DNA of 64,000 nucleotides from JACRCT01 sp049841135 (GTDB lineage Bacteria; Myxococcota; Myxococcia; Myxococcales; UBA5297), in the NCBI GenBank assembly GCA_049841135.1, contig JASGHK010000008.1, positions 806,001 through 870,000 on the forward strand, in the 5' to 3' direction. Positions within the stretch are counted from its first letter, which is position 1, and every line of letters begins with the position of its first letter. The notes beneath the pieces were generated by a model, which did no database searches, was not told the DNA's origin, and saw only the letters and a list, made by a program, of their open reading frames with translations. A program made the translations under genes and the position numbers. Shown here piece by piece: positions 20,824-29,601 of this stretch.

Positions 20824-21663
20824 ATGGCCCCTCTCCCGCTCCCGCTCCTGTCCGCCCTGCTTCTCCTCGCCGTCCCGCCGACCGCCGACCTCGCCTGGCG
20901 CACGCTCGAGCCCGGCCTGGAGACCGCCCAGGTCCCGCTCCCGGTGAAGTCCGACGTCGGCGACTCGACCCTCACCGTCCTGCGCATCGACCCGGCCCGC
21001 TTCGAGCTCTCCATCCTCGGCGTCAAGAGCCTGGGCCTGCCCGACCGCATCCCCGCCGCCACCTGGCTGAAGGAGCGCGGGCTGGTCGCGGTCACCAACG
21101 CCGGCATGTTCAAGCTCGAGGACGGCGTCTCGACCGTCGGCTATGCCCGCGCTGGCACCAAGGTCCTCAACGGCGACTGGAAGAAGGAGTACGGCGCGGC
21201 GCTCGTCTTCGGCCCGCGCAAGGCCGGGCTGCCAGCGGTGCAGATCCTCGACCGCGGCTGCGACGACCTGGTCAAGGCTTCGGCCGACTATGACTACGTG
21301 ATGCAGAGCATCCGGATGATCGACTGCAAGGGCCGCAACTCCTGGGGCCCGCGCAAGCAGCGCTACAGCTCGGTCATCGCCGCGGTGGACGCCGCGGGCC
21401 GGCTGCTCTTCCTCCACTGCCGCTCGCCATACGTGATGCACGACTACATCGGCCAGCTCCTGAAGCTGCCGGGCCTGGGGCTGAAGCGGGCGATCTACCT
21501 CGAGGGGGGCCCCGAGGCGACCCTGCACGTCGAATCCGGCGCCACGAAGGTCGTCCGTGTCGGCAGCTACGAGACGAGCTTCTGGGAGAACGACGGCAAC
21601 CACGACGAGTGGGGGCTGCCCAACGTCATCGCGGTCCGCCGCAGCGCTCCTACTTCGCCGTGA
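20824..21663 (+). CDS. Exported phosphodiester glycosidase (NAGPA-like) family protein
   Basis: Predicted secreted or periplasmic enzyme of 279 residues with a signal peptide (residues 1-22). Features of the NAGPA/DUF2233 domain are visible: VAVTNAGMFKLEDG near the start, SVIAAVDAAGRLLFLHCR in the core, and AIYLEGGPEATLHV near the C-terminus (family pattern of a conserved Asn-Gly near the start and L-D/E-G-G at the end). The family cleaves phosphodiester-linked sugars. The start ATG at 20824 follows GGAGAGG; a longer frame from 20794 has no ribosome site. The last 14 bases overlap the 3' end of the convergent sppA gene. Confidence 0.82.
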   Translation: MAPLPLPLLSALLLLAVPPTADLAWRTLEPGLETAQVPLPVKSDVGDSTLTVLRIDPARFELSILGVKSLGLPDRIPAATWLKERGLVAVTNAGMFKLEDGVSTVGYARAGTKVLNGDWKKEYGAALVFGPRKAGLPAVQILDRGCDDLVKASADYDYVMQSIRMIDCKGRNSWGPRKQRYSSVIAAVDAAGRLLFLHCRSPYVMHDYIGQLLKLPGLGLKRAIYLEGGPEATLHVESGATKVVRVGSYETSFWENDGNHDEWGLPNVIAVRRSAPTSP

Positions 21664-24185
21664 CCCGGTAGGGCAGCATCGCCAGCGGCCCCTGCGGCAG
21701 CTCGAGCGACATTCCGACGCTCGCCGCGGCGTCTCCCAGCCCGCGGGCGAGCTGCTGCATGGCCTGGCTCCCGGTGCCGAGCTTGAGGTCCATCAGGCCG
21801 CCGCCGTCGCGGACGACCTCGACGTCGACCTCGGCCCCCCTGAGCCCCACCCGCTCCTTGGCCCAGGCGATGGCGTCCTGCAGCCCGCCGATCTCGTCGA
21901 CCAGCCCCGCCTGCAGTGCCGCCTGCCCGCTGTAGACGCGCCCGCGGCCCAGGTTGTCCACCTGGACCTTCTCCATCTTCCGCGACTCGGCGACCTTGGT
22001 GATGAACAGGTCGTAGAACTCGTCGACGGAGGCCTGCACCGCCTTCTGCTCGTCCTCGGTCCAGGCGCGAGTGATGGAGAAGAGGTCGGAGTGGTCGCCC
22101 CGCCGCAGGGTCTCGCGGTGGATCCCCAGCTTCTCGAGCAGGCCGCCGAGGTCGGGCTTGAGGGCAAAGACGCCGATGGACCCGGTGAGCGTCGAGGGCT
22201 CGGCGAAGATGCGCTGGCCTGCCATGGCGATGTAGTAGCCGCCGCTGGCGGCGTAGTCGCCCATGGAGACGACCACCGGCTTGTACTCGTTGATCTTGGT
22301 CACCGCCCGCCAGACGAGGTCGCTCGCCGCGCCGCTGCCGCCGGTGGAGTCCACGCGCAGGACGATCGCCTTGACCATCGGGTCCCGGACCGCCTTCTCG
22401 AGCTCGCTCAAGGTCGACTCGGCCCCGGCGATGCGAAGCAGCCCGAAGGGATCCTCGCGCGTCTTGCCGTCGGAGATGAGCCCTTCGACGTTCACGATCG
22501 CGATTCTTGGGGCGCACGCCCCAGCGCCGGGGCCAGGACTGCTGGGCGGGCAGCTCGCCCACGACGTCCAGGCTCTTGCCATGGCCCTTCTCCAGCAGCC
22601 CCTGCAGCTCGTCGGGGTAGATGAGCTCGTCGACGAGCCCGGCGTCCTTGGCCATGCGCGCCGGAAGGATTCCCTGCCCGACGACCTTGGCGAGGCTCTC
22701 TTCGCTGAGCCCGCGGGCGCCGGCGATGGTGGCCATGGTCGACCCGTAGACCTGGTCGAGCCAGGCCCCCAGCATCTCGCGCTCCTCGGGGCTCATGTCC
22801 TGGCGGGTGAAGCTGTCGGTGGCGGTCTTGTACTGGCCGACCCGGGCGACGTCCACGCCGACCCCGAGCTTCTGGAGCGTGCCGGCCAGGAACGTCTGGG
22901 TGCTCGAGTAGCCGTTGATGGCGAGCGTCGACTGCGGGACGGCCCAGATCTTCTCGGCGGCGCTGGCCAGCAGGTACTCGTCGTCACCGCCGTCCATCCA
23001 CACCGCCCACACGTGCTTGCCGCTGGCCCGCAGCGCCACCAGCGCCTGGCGGAGCTCCTCCACCCGCGCGTGGCCGATGTCCGGCAGCTTGCCGACCTTG
23101 AGCAGCACGCCCGCCGTCTCCTTCGACGTGCGGACCCGCTCGAGCAGCCCCAGGGTCTCGAGGTAGGGCTCGCGGCTGGAAGGCGCGATGAGCGAGGCGA
23201 GCACTCCCTGGCTCTTCGACATCAACGAGGACGGGTCGAGGACGACCACCCGGTCGCGCGCGAAGGGGAGCGTCCGGTAGCGGTCCGCGGACAGGCGCAG
23301 CTGCACCCCTTGGTCCCACCGCCCGCCGATGTCGTCGCCCGCGCCGCCCCACCAGCTGGCGCCGACGTAGGGGGTGTTCAGGGTGAGCGCGACCTGGCCG
23401 ACCAGCTCGTCGTTGCCCTTCAGGCCGAAGGCGAGACCGCCGCTGAGCACCAGGCCCTCCAGCGGCTCGACCTGGGCGGCGAAGCTGAAGCGCGACGCGT
23501 CGACCCCGGCGAGGTCGTCGACCAGCCAGTCCCCCGAGAGCTGCACGCGGTCGGTGCCGGGCCGGATTCCCAGACCGACGTCATAGCGGCGCGGCAGGCG
23601 CTTGGGCTCGAATCCTGGAGGCGTCGGGGCCCCCGGCGGGAGCGCTCGCGCGTAGCTCAAGGTCGGGCCGTCGAAGTCCCGCACCGAGGCCGCGATCGAG
23701 AGGTACCTCCACGGCCGCAGCGCCAGGCCGGCGTCCCAGCTGGTGAGCGCGTCGAGCGCCGCATCGTCCGATCCGAAGTTGTTGAAGTTGACGCCGAGCG
23801 AGGCGAACCCGCCGCCAGCGGCCAGCGACAGCGTCGTCTTGCGGTAGCTGGGCAACCCCTTGGGGCGCACGAACTGCAGGGCCAGCCCGAGACCGCCGTA
23901 GCCGAACAGGCCGGTGCCGACGTGGAAGGAGTCCACCACCCGGTCTTGGCGCAGGTTGCGCTCGTGGAGGTAGATGAGCTGCGGCCGGTCGAGCAGCGCG
24001 AGGCCCGCGGGGTTGACCTCGGGCGCGGTCGCCTCGTCCACCAGGGCGGCCCCGGTCGGGGGGAGCGCGGTGCCATCGGTCTGGAAGCGCTCGAGGACCG
24101 CGTTGGCCTGGGCGAAGGCGCTCGCCGGTAGCAGGGCGAAGAGGAGGGCGTAGGCGGCGAGCGAGCGGATGAGCAGCAGGCGCAT
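21650..24185 (-). CDS. sppA: SppA (S49) signal-peptide peptidase fused to N-terminal beta-barrel-like domain (one frameshift)
   Basis: About 844 residues after repair. A signal peptide (1-25, AYALLFALLPASAFAQ) leads into about 300 residues of alternating beta strands typical of an outer-membrane barrel (LSLAAGGGFASLGVNFNNFG, RVQLSGDWLVDDLAG, LVLSGGLAFGLKG). Two tandem S49 domains follow. The catalytic Lys is in VGQYKTATDSF (first domain) and the Ser in DYAASGGYYIAMAG (second), matching the split dyad of long SppA. The frame breaks at GATTC (22502-22506); removing one base gives RPKIAIVNVEG. E. coli SppA has no barrel, so the fusion may place the protease at the outer membrane (inference). Its 3' end overlaps the convergent glycosidase gene by 14 bases. 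Confidence 0.88.
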
Positions 24186-24280
24186 GGCAGCTCCGGTGTT
24201 CCCCAAGAGAGGGGGCGCGGGATTGTATGGCTGCCGGGCAAGCCAGGCGATGCCGGATTCGGGTGTCCTGGACGCACCCA

Positions 24281-24310
24281 AACGAAAAGCCCCAGCCGGA
24301 GCCGGGGCTT
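24281..24310 (-). terminator. Intrinsic terminator of the PEGA protein gene
   Basis: On the minus strand, a stem AAGCCCCGGC / GCTGGGGCTT (24287-24310, one mismatch, 4-base loop) is followed by TTTTCGTTT. It lies about 50 bases after the stop at 24360, in the gap before sppA. Confidence 0.75.
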
Positions 24311-24359
24311 CATCGTCGAGTGGACGTTTGGGAAGGCTGAACGGCCTGTCCGGCCGTGA

Positions 24360-25613
24360 CTACCAGTCGCCGGTGCCGCCCTCGTCCTGGTCCTTCTTCT
24401 TCTTGGTTTCCTTCTTCTTGGCGGGCTTGTCGCCCTCGTCCCCGCCGCTCGCGGGCTTGATGTTGGAGCCGCTGCCCTCCTCGTCCCAGTCCTCGTCTCC
24501 CGTTCGGCTGTCGAGCGGATCGCTGCTGGCCTTGGCGTTGCCGCGCCCGCTGTCCCCCTCGGCGATGAGGAGGTTGCCGAAGCGCTGGACCTCCTTGCCG
24601 AGCTCGCCGAACTCCTCGCCCTGGAAGCTGCGGTTCTTCTTGGAGAGCTTCTTCTTGCCTGGGAAGTCGACGAAGACGCAGTCGAGGTTCACGCGGTTGT
24701 CGTTGGTCCGGACCAGCCCGACGATGGCGCGCTCGACCTTGAGCTTGGTGCCGAGGCGGTAGAGCTCGGTGGCGCCCTCGCCACGCTCCAGCTCGTCGAT
24801 GATCTTGTCCAGCGAGCCCTCGAGCGACGAGAACTCCGGGGTGGAGGTCAGCTTGGCCTTCACGGTGATCTCGTCGCCGCTGCCCACGTCGACCAGCTGC
24901 CCGTAGGTGATCGACCCGGGCCGCTCCACGCGCAGCAGGTGCTTGCCCGGAGTCTGGCGATCGATGGTGAGCGGCGCGTAGCCCTTGTAGTTGCCGTCCA
25001 GGAAGACCTTGCCGCCGGCGGGGTTGGTCTGGACGGTGATGGCCACCAGGGTCTCCTCGGCCAGCTTCCTCTCCACGTCGCGCACCAGCACCATCAGGTT
25101 CTTGCCGAAGACCGCGGAGTCGAAGCGGAAGGTCTTTTCGATGGCCAGCAGCTGCTTGAGGACGTCGCGGGCCCCCTGCTCGTCACCCTTCATCACCTGG
25201 GCGCCGGCCAGGTAGGCCAGGGTCTCGCAATACTCGCCGCAGCGCTCGAACGCGGCCGAGGCATTGTCGATGTCGATGAGGGCGGTGCGCAGCGCGGACT
25301 CCGCCTCGTCGAAGCTGCCGGCGGCGTAGAGCTTCCTTCCCTCCGACAACGCCCCGATGACCCGCTTTCGCGCCTCTAGCGCCTGGGTCGGGGTGGAGTC
25401 GCCGAGCACGGTCGCCGCGTCCTTGAGGACGTAGTTGGCTCGCTTGGAGACGGCGATCTCGAGGTACTCGGTGAACTTGATCGCCGCCGTGCCCGCGTTG
25501 CGATCCACGGGAATGAGCAGCACGGTGGTGCGCTTGGACGCCGCGTGCGTCTGAGGCGACGAACCGAGCGCTGCGAGGACGACGAGCGCTGAGAGCGCGA
25601 AGCGCGTTCGCAT
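24360..25613 (-). CDS. Secreted PEGA-domain protein with Lys/Glu-rich tail
   Basis: A 417-residue exported protein. The signal peptide (residues 1-25, ALVVLAALGSSPQTHA) is followed by a helical, TPR-like region (about 80-170; FDEAESALRTALIDIDNASA). A PEGA beta domain follows at about 190-245 (ITVQTNPAGGKVFLDGNYKG), then a C-terminal low-complexity stretch rich in Asp, Glu and Lys ending KKKKDQDEGGTGDW. PEGA domains are usually surface or envelope modules. The start at 25613 matches the signal peptide; the longer frame is unsupported. A terminator follows. Opposite promoter region shared with the porin. Role unknown. Confidence 0.8.
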   Translation of the reverse strand: MRTRFALSALVVLAALGSSPQTHAASKRTTVLLIPVDRNAGTAAIKFTEYLEIAVSKRANYVLKDAATVLGDSTPTQALEARKRVIGALSEGRKLYAAGSFDEAESALRTALIDIDNASAAFERCGEYCETLAYLAGAQVMKGDEQGARDVLKQLLAIEKTFRFDSAVFGKNLMVLVRDVERKLAEETLVAITVQTNPAGGKVFLDGNYKGYAPLTIDRQTPGKHLLRVERPGSITYGQLVDVGSGDEITVKAKLTSTPEFSSLEGSLDKIIDELERGEGATELYRLGTKLKVERAIVGLVRTNDNRVNLDCVFVDFPGKKKLSKKNRSFQGEEFGELGKEVQRFGNLLIAEGDSGRGNAKASSDPLDSRTGDEDWDEEGSGSNIKPASGGDEGDKPAKKKETKKKKDQDEGGTGDW

Positions 25614-26027
25614 CCTGTAAATGACCTGACCTTTCCGGCACACCCGACGGTGGCCACCACCCGAAGTTGCGTATCCTAGCGTGACGCCGGTCACTTCTAC
25701 ATCCCATCCACCTTTCGACCGATGCGAGGCCTTCGATGCTTGGACGGCCGTGCGGCTGCGGCTGTTCAGGCGCCGTCCTGGGCTGGGGCTGCCTCGGCGC
25801 GGGTGTCAGCGCTTTGTCGCTCCGGGTCCTCGCGGCCTCGGGGGTCGCAGGAAACCCTTCCTTCCTTTGGGGGCGGCGTCAGCCGTTCGCCGCTCCTCGC
25901 GATGCAACTCATTGAACTTACGGGAGCAGGCCTCGGCACACCGCGTGCTTCGGGGGTGGACGAGACGCCACACCATCGGGTATCGACACCCTCACATCTC
26001 AACCCCTTCTTCGCCTGGAGTGACCGT
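25614..26027. other. Divergent promoter region, PEGA protein / porin
   Basis: About 410 bases between divergent starts. The segment 25720-25930 has ordinary GC content and can be read as open frames, but none has a ribosome site or a credible product. GGAG lies 11 bases before the porin ATG. No clear promoter motif seen. Confidence 0.4.
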
Positions 26028-27360
26028 ATGAGCGTCACTGCTCTGCTCGTCGTTGCCTTCCTCACCGCGGATCCAACGGCCGCGACCGACCCAGCTCCGG
26101 CTCCGCAGCCCGCCGCGAGCCAGGCGCCGGCAGAGGCCGCCAAGCCTGCCGAAGCGCAGCCGGCGCCGCCTGCCGAGAAGGAGAAAGAGAAGGCCACGGC
26201 GCCGAAAGCGGCGACCGCCAAGACTCCCGGCCCCAAGGAGATGTCGGTGGGCATCTCCGGCTATTTCAAGCCCTTCGTCCTGGCCCACACCTGGTTCACC
26301 TGGGACAAGTTCGCGCCGAATACCACCAACAAGACGGCGCCGGTCTCCTTCAACTACGCCACCCTGGCGGCCTGCAGCACTCCGGTCTGCTCCACGTTCC
26401 GATTCCGCCGGGTCGAGCTCGGGTTTTCGGGCGCCGTGTTCGAGGGCAAGCTCCAGTACAAGGTGGCGCTCGAGCCGGTCCGCGCCCTGGAGTTCGTCAA
26501 CAGCAAGCTGACCGTCACCGGCAGCACCACCGGCGAGACCGTGACCGTCAAGCAGCCGCCGGCCGCGACCTCCATCCTCAACGACGCGACCTTCACCTAC
26601 ACCTTCGAGTACGCGGACATCACCGCCGGCCAGTTCCGCATCCCGGTCAGCTGGGAGGGCTACAACGGCTCGGGCAAGATGCTCTTCCCGGAGCGCGCCC
26701 TCGCCTCGCGCACTTACGGCGACCGCCGCGACATCGGCCTGAAGGTGACCAAGAACTTCAAGTACTTCGGCTACGGCGTGTTCCTGCTCAACGGCCAGGG
26801 CCAGAACTTCTTGGACACCAACAACCAGAAGGAGATGGCGCTGCGGCTCGAGGCCTACCCGCTGGAGGGCCTGCTGCTGGGCGTGGTGGTCGACACGACC
26901 GTCGGCGCCGCGAACCAGGTCGGTCGCCGCTTCCGCGCCGAGATCGACCTGCGCTTCGAGCGCGGCCCGTTCGTCATCCAGGGCGAGCTCATCCGCGGCC
27001 AGGACCACCTCACGCCGACCAAGGGCGTGACCGGTGCCGACGGCATCGTCAACTCGTACGCGTACTACGTGGGAGCAGGCTTCACCATCAAGGACCTAGT
27101 GCAGCCGGTCATCCGCTTCGGCCACTACGATCCGAACATGGGCCACACGTTCAACCCCGCCACGGACGCCCCGGGCACCTCGCCCAAGGCCGTCGCCACC
27201 GTCGCTTCGAACTGGGGCGGCGCCGACGTCTACGAGATCGGCCTGAACTGGTTCATCTACAAGAACGAGGCGAAGATCTCCGCGTCCTACAGCATGTTCG
27301 ACTGGACCGACGTCCGCGCCGAGCACCAGAATCATCGTCTCCAACCAGATGAGCTTCTAG
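26028..27360 (+). CDS. OprO/OprP-like outer-membrane porin (frameshift at 3' end)
   Basis: About 443 residues after repair. A short signal peptide (SVTALLVVAFLTADPTAA) is followed by an Ala/Pro/Glu/Lys-rich linker to about residue 75, then many amphipathic beta strands: FKPFVLAHTWFTWDKF, FRFRRVELGFSGAVFEGKLQ, ITAGQFRIPVSWEGYNGSG, LGVVVDTTVGA. The pattern RVELGF...GKLQYKV...AGQFRIP...E is typical of phosphate-selective porin O/P. The frame breaks at GAATC (27329-27333); dropping one A gives the ending IIVSNQMSF, with the C-terminal Phe expected of a barrel protein. Substrate preference cannot be read from sequence. Confidence 0.85.
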
Positions 27361-27394
27361 CCAGCGCGCCCCGCTTCGGGGCATCCTGGCCGGC

Positions 27395-28966
27395 GTGTTG
27401 ACCGACTCGCGTCTGCTCGCCGCCCTCGCGGGCCTGTTCGTCCTTTCGTGGCCCCTCGCGGCCCTCGCAACCCCAGTGGGATGCGAGGGCCGTGACCGTT
27501 GCGGGGCGGTCCCGCGGTACGAGTCTGGAAGGCCGGCCCTCAACTCGACCGATTCGTCGAAACCCTTCGTGGTCGGTGGAGCCGACGCGGTCTCGCTCGC
27601 CGGAATGATCCGGAGCCCGGGGCCGGATGCCACCGGGGTGCCCACGCTCTACCTGGTCGAGGACGCGGCACTCGTCGCCGACCGCTTGGGAGAGTCGCTC
27701 GCCCCTCTTCCTTTCCAAGTCGTCCTATGCGACCGGGCTCGTCTGGACGTCGTCGACAGCAGCCTGCGGTTCCAGGACGTGTGGGCGTCGGGCGAAAGCA
27801 CGGTGGCGCTCTCCGGCTCGACGCTGGCGGCCACCGTCCATCTCCAGCAGCGCTCGAGCCTGTCCGGCAAGGCTTCCCGCCTCGACGCGGTCTCCTTCGA
27901 GACCTGCTCCGACCTGACGCTCGATGGCCTGCCCGACACCGTCGACCCGACCGGCCTGCCGGCGCCCCTCTCCGCCGCGGTGAAGCCGCCGCGGGCCAGC
28001 GCCAGCGTCGACCTGCAGGCGGTACGACTAGGGGCCTGGAGGGTCCGCTGGGTCGAGGGCTCAGCCCTCTCGATCCGCAACGCCGGTGAGCGGGCGAACC
28101 TGGAGGTCACGCTCGAGTTCGGCGGCGAGGGCCGGTCCTACGAGCTCCGGGCCACCCAGGGCCTGAATCCGTCCGTCACCGGCTTCGCGTCAGGCTCGCT
28201 CACCTTCCAGGACGCCGCGGTGAGCAAGCTGCACCTCGCCCCGGCCCCTGGAACCAGCGTGCGCCTGCTCGCCGGGTCGCGCCTCGCCGACTGCTCGCCT
28301 CCGCCGGGAGGCTCCATCACCGCCGAGGACTCGACGCTCGTCGGTGGCTCGGCGCGCGTGGCTCCAGGAGCCAGGCTGCACCTCGTCCGCTCCTCACTGG
28401 AGGAGCCGCTCGAGAACAAGGGGCCGTTCCTGTGCCAGCGCTGCGAGCTGCGGAGCTCGCTGACCACTCGCTCGACGGTCTGGCTGGCGGACACGCGGCT
28501 CGGTCACCTCACCAAGGACGCGCGCTGGCCCGGGAGCCAGTTCTACGAGGTCTCGCTCATGTCTCCGCAGGACGGTACGCGCGCCAGCGGCGAAGTGGTG
28601 GTGAAGGGAACGCTGACCGCCAACGGGGTGATGACCGAGAAGCTCATCCCCTTCCCGCCCGTGAAGCTGGATCTCGTCCGCCGGGATTCCGGGCAGCGAC
28701 ACACGCTCGCCACCTTCGACAACGTGCGGCACTACGAGGAACTGGCGCGCTTCGACGCCGCCTCGTTCGAGCCGGGTGCCTATGAGCTGCAGCTCCACTT
28801 CGACTCCGAGCTGGGCGCCCAGGCTCCGGCGACCCGCTCGCTGGTCATCGAGAAGAAGAAGCCCAGTGCGTGCGCGGGCGGCTGCAGCCAACCCGGGCAG
28901 GCTCCTGGCTGGCTTGCGCTCGTCTTCACCGCCGGGCTCCTGCGCCGCCGCCTCGCCGCGCGGTAG
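27395..28966 (+). CDS. Secreted protein with MYXO-CTERM-like sorting signal
   Basis: A 523-residue exported protein: signal peptide (SRLLAALAGLFVLSWPLAALA) and a central region of regular short beta strands (LDVVDSSLRFQDVWASGEST, SITAEDSTLVGGSARV, FLCQRCELRSSL) like a right-handed beta-helix. A C-terminal tail has a Cys pair in ACAGGCS, a hydrophobic helix (GWLALVFTAGLL) and RRRLAAR. That Cys-helix-Arg arrangement is the MYXO-CTERM signal, known from myxobacteria and processed at the surface. The start is GTG (27395) or TTG (27398), 34 bases after the porin stop, so it may be co-transcribed with the porin. No catalytic motif seen. Confidence 0.78.
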   Translation: MLTDSRLLAALAGLFVLSWPLAALATPVGCEGRDRCGAVPRYESGRPALNSTDSSKPFVVGGADAVSLAGMIRSPGPDATGVPTLYLVEDAALVADRLGESLAPLPFQVVLCDRARLDVVDSSLRFQDVWASGESTVALSGSTLAATVHLQQRSSLSGKASRLDAVSFETCSDLTLDGLPDTVDPTGLPAPLSAAVKPPRASASVDLQAVRLGAWRVRWVEGSALSIRNAGERANLEVTLEFGGEGRSYELRATQGLNPSVTGFASGSLTFQDAAVSKLHLAPAPGTSVRLLAGSRLADCSPPPGGSITAEDSTLVGGSARVAPGARLHLVRSSLEEPLENKGPFLCQRCELRSSLTTRSTVWLADTRLGHLTKDARWPGSQFYEVSLMSPQDGTRASGEVVVKGTLTANGVMTEKLIPFPPVKLDLVRRDSGQRHTLATFDNVRHYEELARFDAASFEPGAYELQLHFDSELGAQAPATRSLVIEKKKPSACAGGCSQPGQAPGWLALVFTAGLLRRRLAAR

Positions 28967-29182
28967 AGCACCGGCCTTCGCCCGTCCTGCTCTCCACAAT
29001 GTGCGCGCTCTGGCCGTCGCCGGCGGGCGGCTTTTGCCGGGAGCGGACGACGTCTCCACCTTGACGTGCTGCTCCGATCGCCGGCGTGCCGCGCCTCCGT
29101 GGCCCCCTTGCAGGGACGCGGTCGCGTTCCGAGCTTTCCGGAGGCGGGCGGCGAGTCTCCGCCCGGGGAAAGGAGAGACGCC

Positions 29183-29530
29183 ATGGCAGAGAAGGACAAG
29201 GGAGACATGACCGTCCGCGAAGCCGGGAAGATGGGCGGCGAGGTCCGCAAAGAGCAATTGGGGACCGAGGGCTACTCCGAGCTGGGCAAGAAGGGCGGAG
29301 AGACGGTCGCCAAGGAGCGAGGCCCCGAGTTCTACTCGGAGATCGGTCACAAGGGCGGCGAGGCTCGCAAGGAGCAACTGGGCCCCGAGGGCTATTCCGA
29401 GCTGGGCAAGATGGGCGGCGAGGCGCGCAAGGAGCAGCTGGGGCCCGAGGGCTACAGCGAGCTGGGCCACAAGGGCGGCCAGCGCGTGCGCGAGCTGATC
29501 GAAGAGGGCAAGGACACCGAGAAGAAGTAG
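29183..29530 (+). CDS. KGG-repeat stress protein
   Basis: Small hydrophilic protein of 115 residues made of five repeats of a Gly-Lys-rich motif: GKMGGEVRKEQLG, GKKGGETVAKERG, GHKGGEARKEQLG, GKMGGEARKEQLG and GHKGGQRVRELIE, joined by segments such as PEGYSEL. It matches the KGG/GsiB/Con-10 type of stress-induced protein, which is disordered and linked to desiccation or general stress. Repeats three and four are nearly identical, a sign of recent expansion. AGGAG lies 8 bases before the ATG at 29183. A strong bidirectional hairpin follows. No promoter type assigned. Confidence 0.88.
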   Translation: MAEKDKGDMTVREAGKMGGEVRKEQLGTEGYSELGKKGGETVAKERGPEFYSEIGHKGGEARKEQLGPEGYSELGKMGGEARKEQLGPEGYSELGHKGGQRVRELIEEGKDTEKK

Positions 29531-29550
29531 CCCTTCGTCCCCGCAGCTGA

Positions 29551-29576
29551 AGCGGCGGAGCGAGTGCTCCGCCGCT
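29551..29576. terminator. Bidirectional hairpin terminator between convergent genes
   Basis: Perfect 11-bp stem AGCGGCGGAGC (29551-29561) with its complement at 29566-29576 and a 4-base loop, 20 bases after the KGG gene stop and 25 bases from the convergent VWA gene. The plus strand continues TTGAGCCTTGT, weakly T-rich. Confidence 0.7.
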
Positions 29577-29601
29577 TTGAGCCTTGTCGGGCTGACCGTC
29601 G

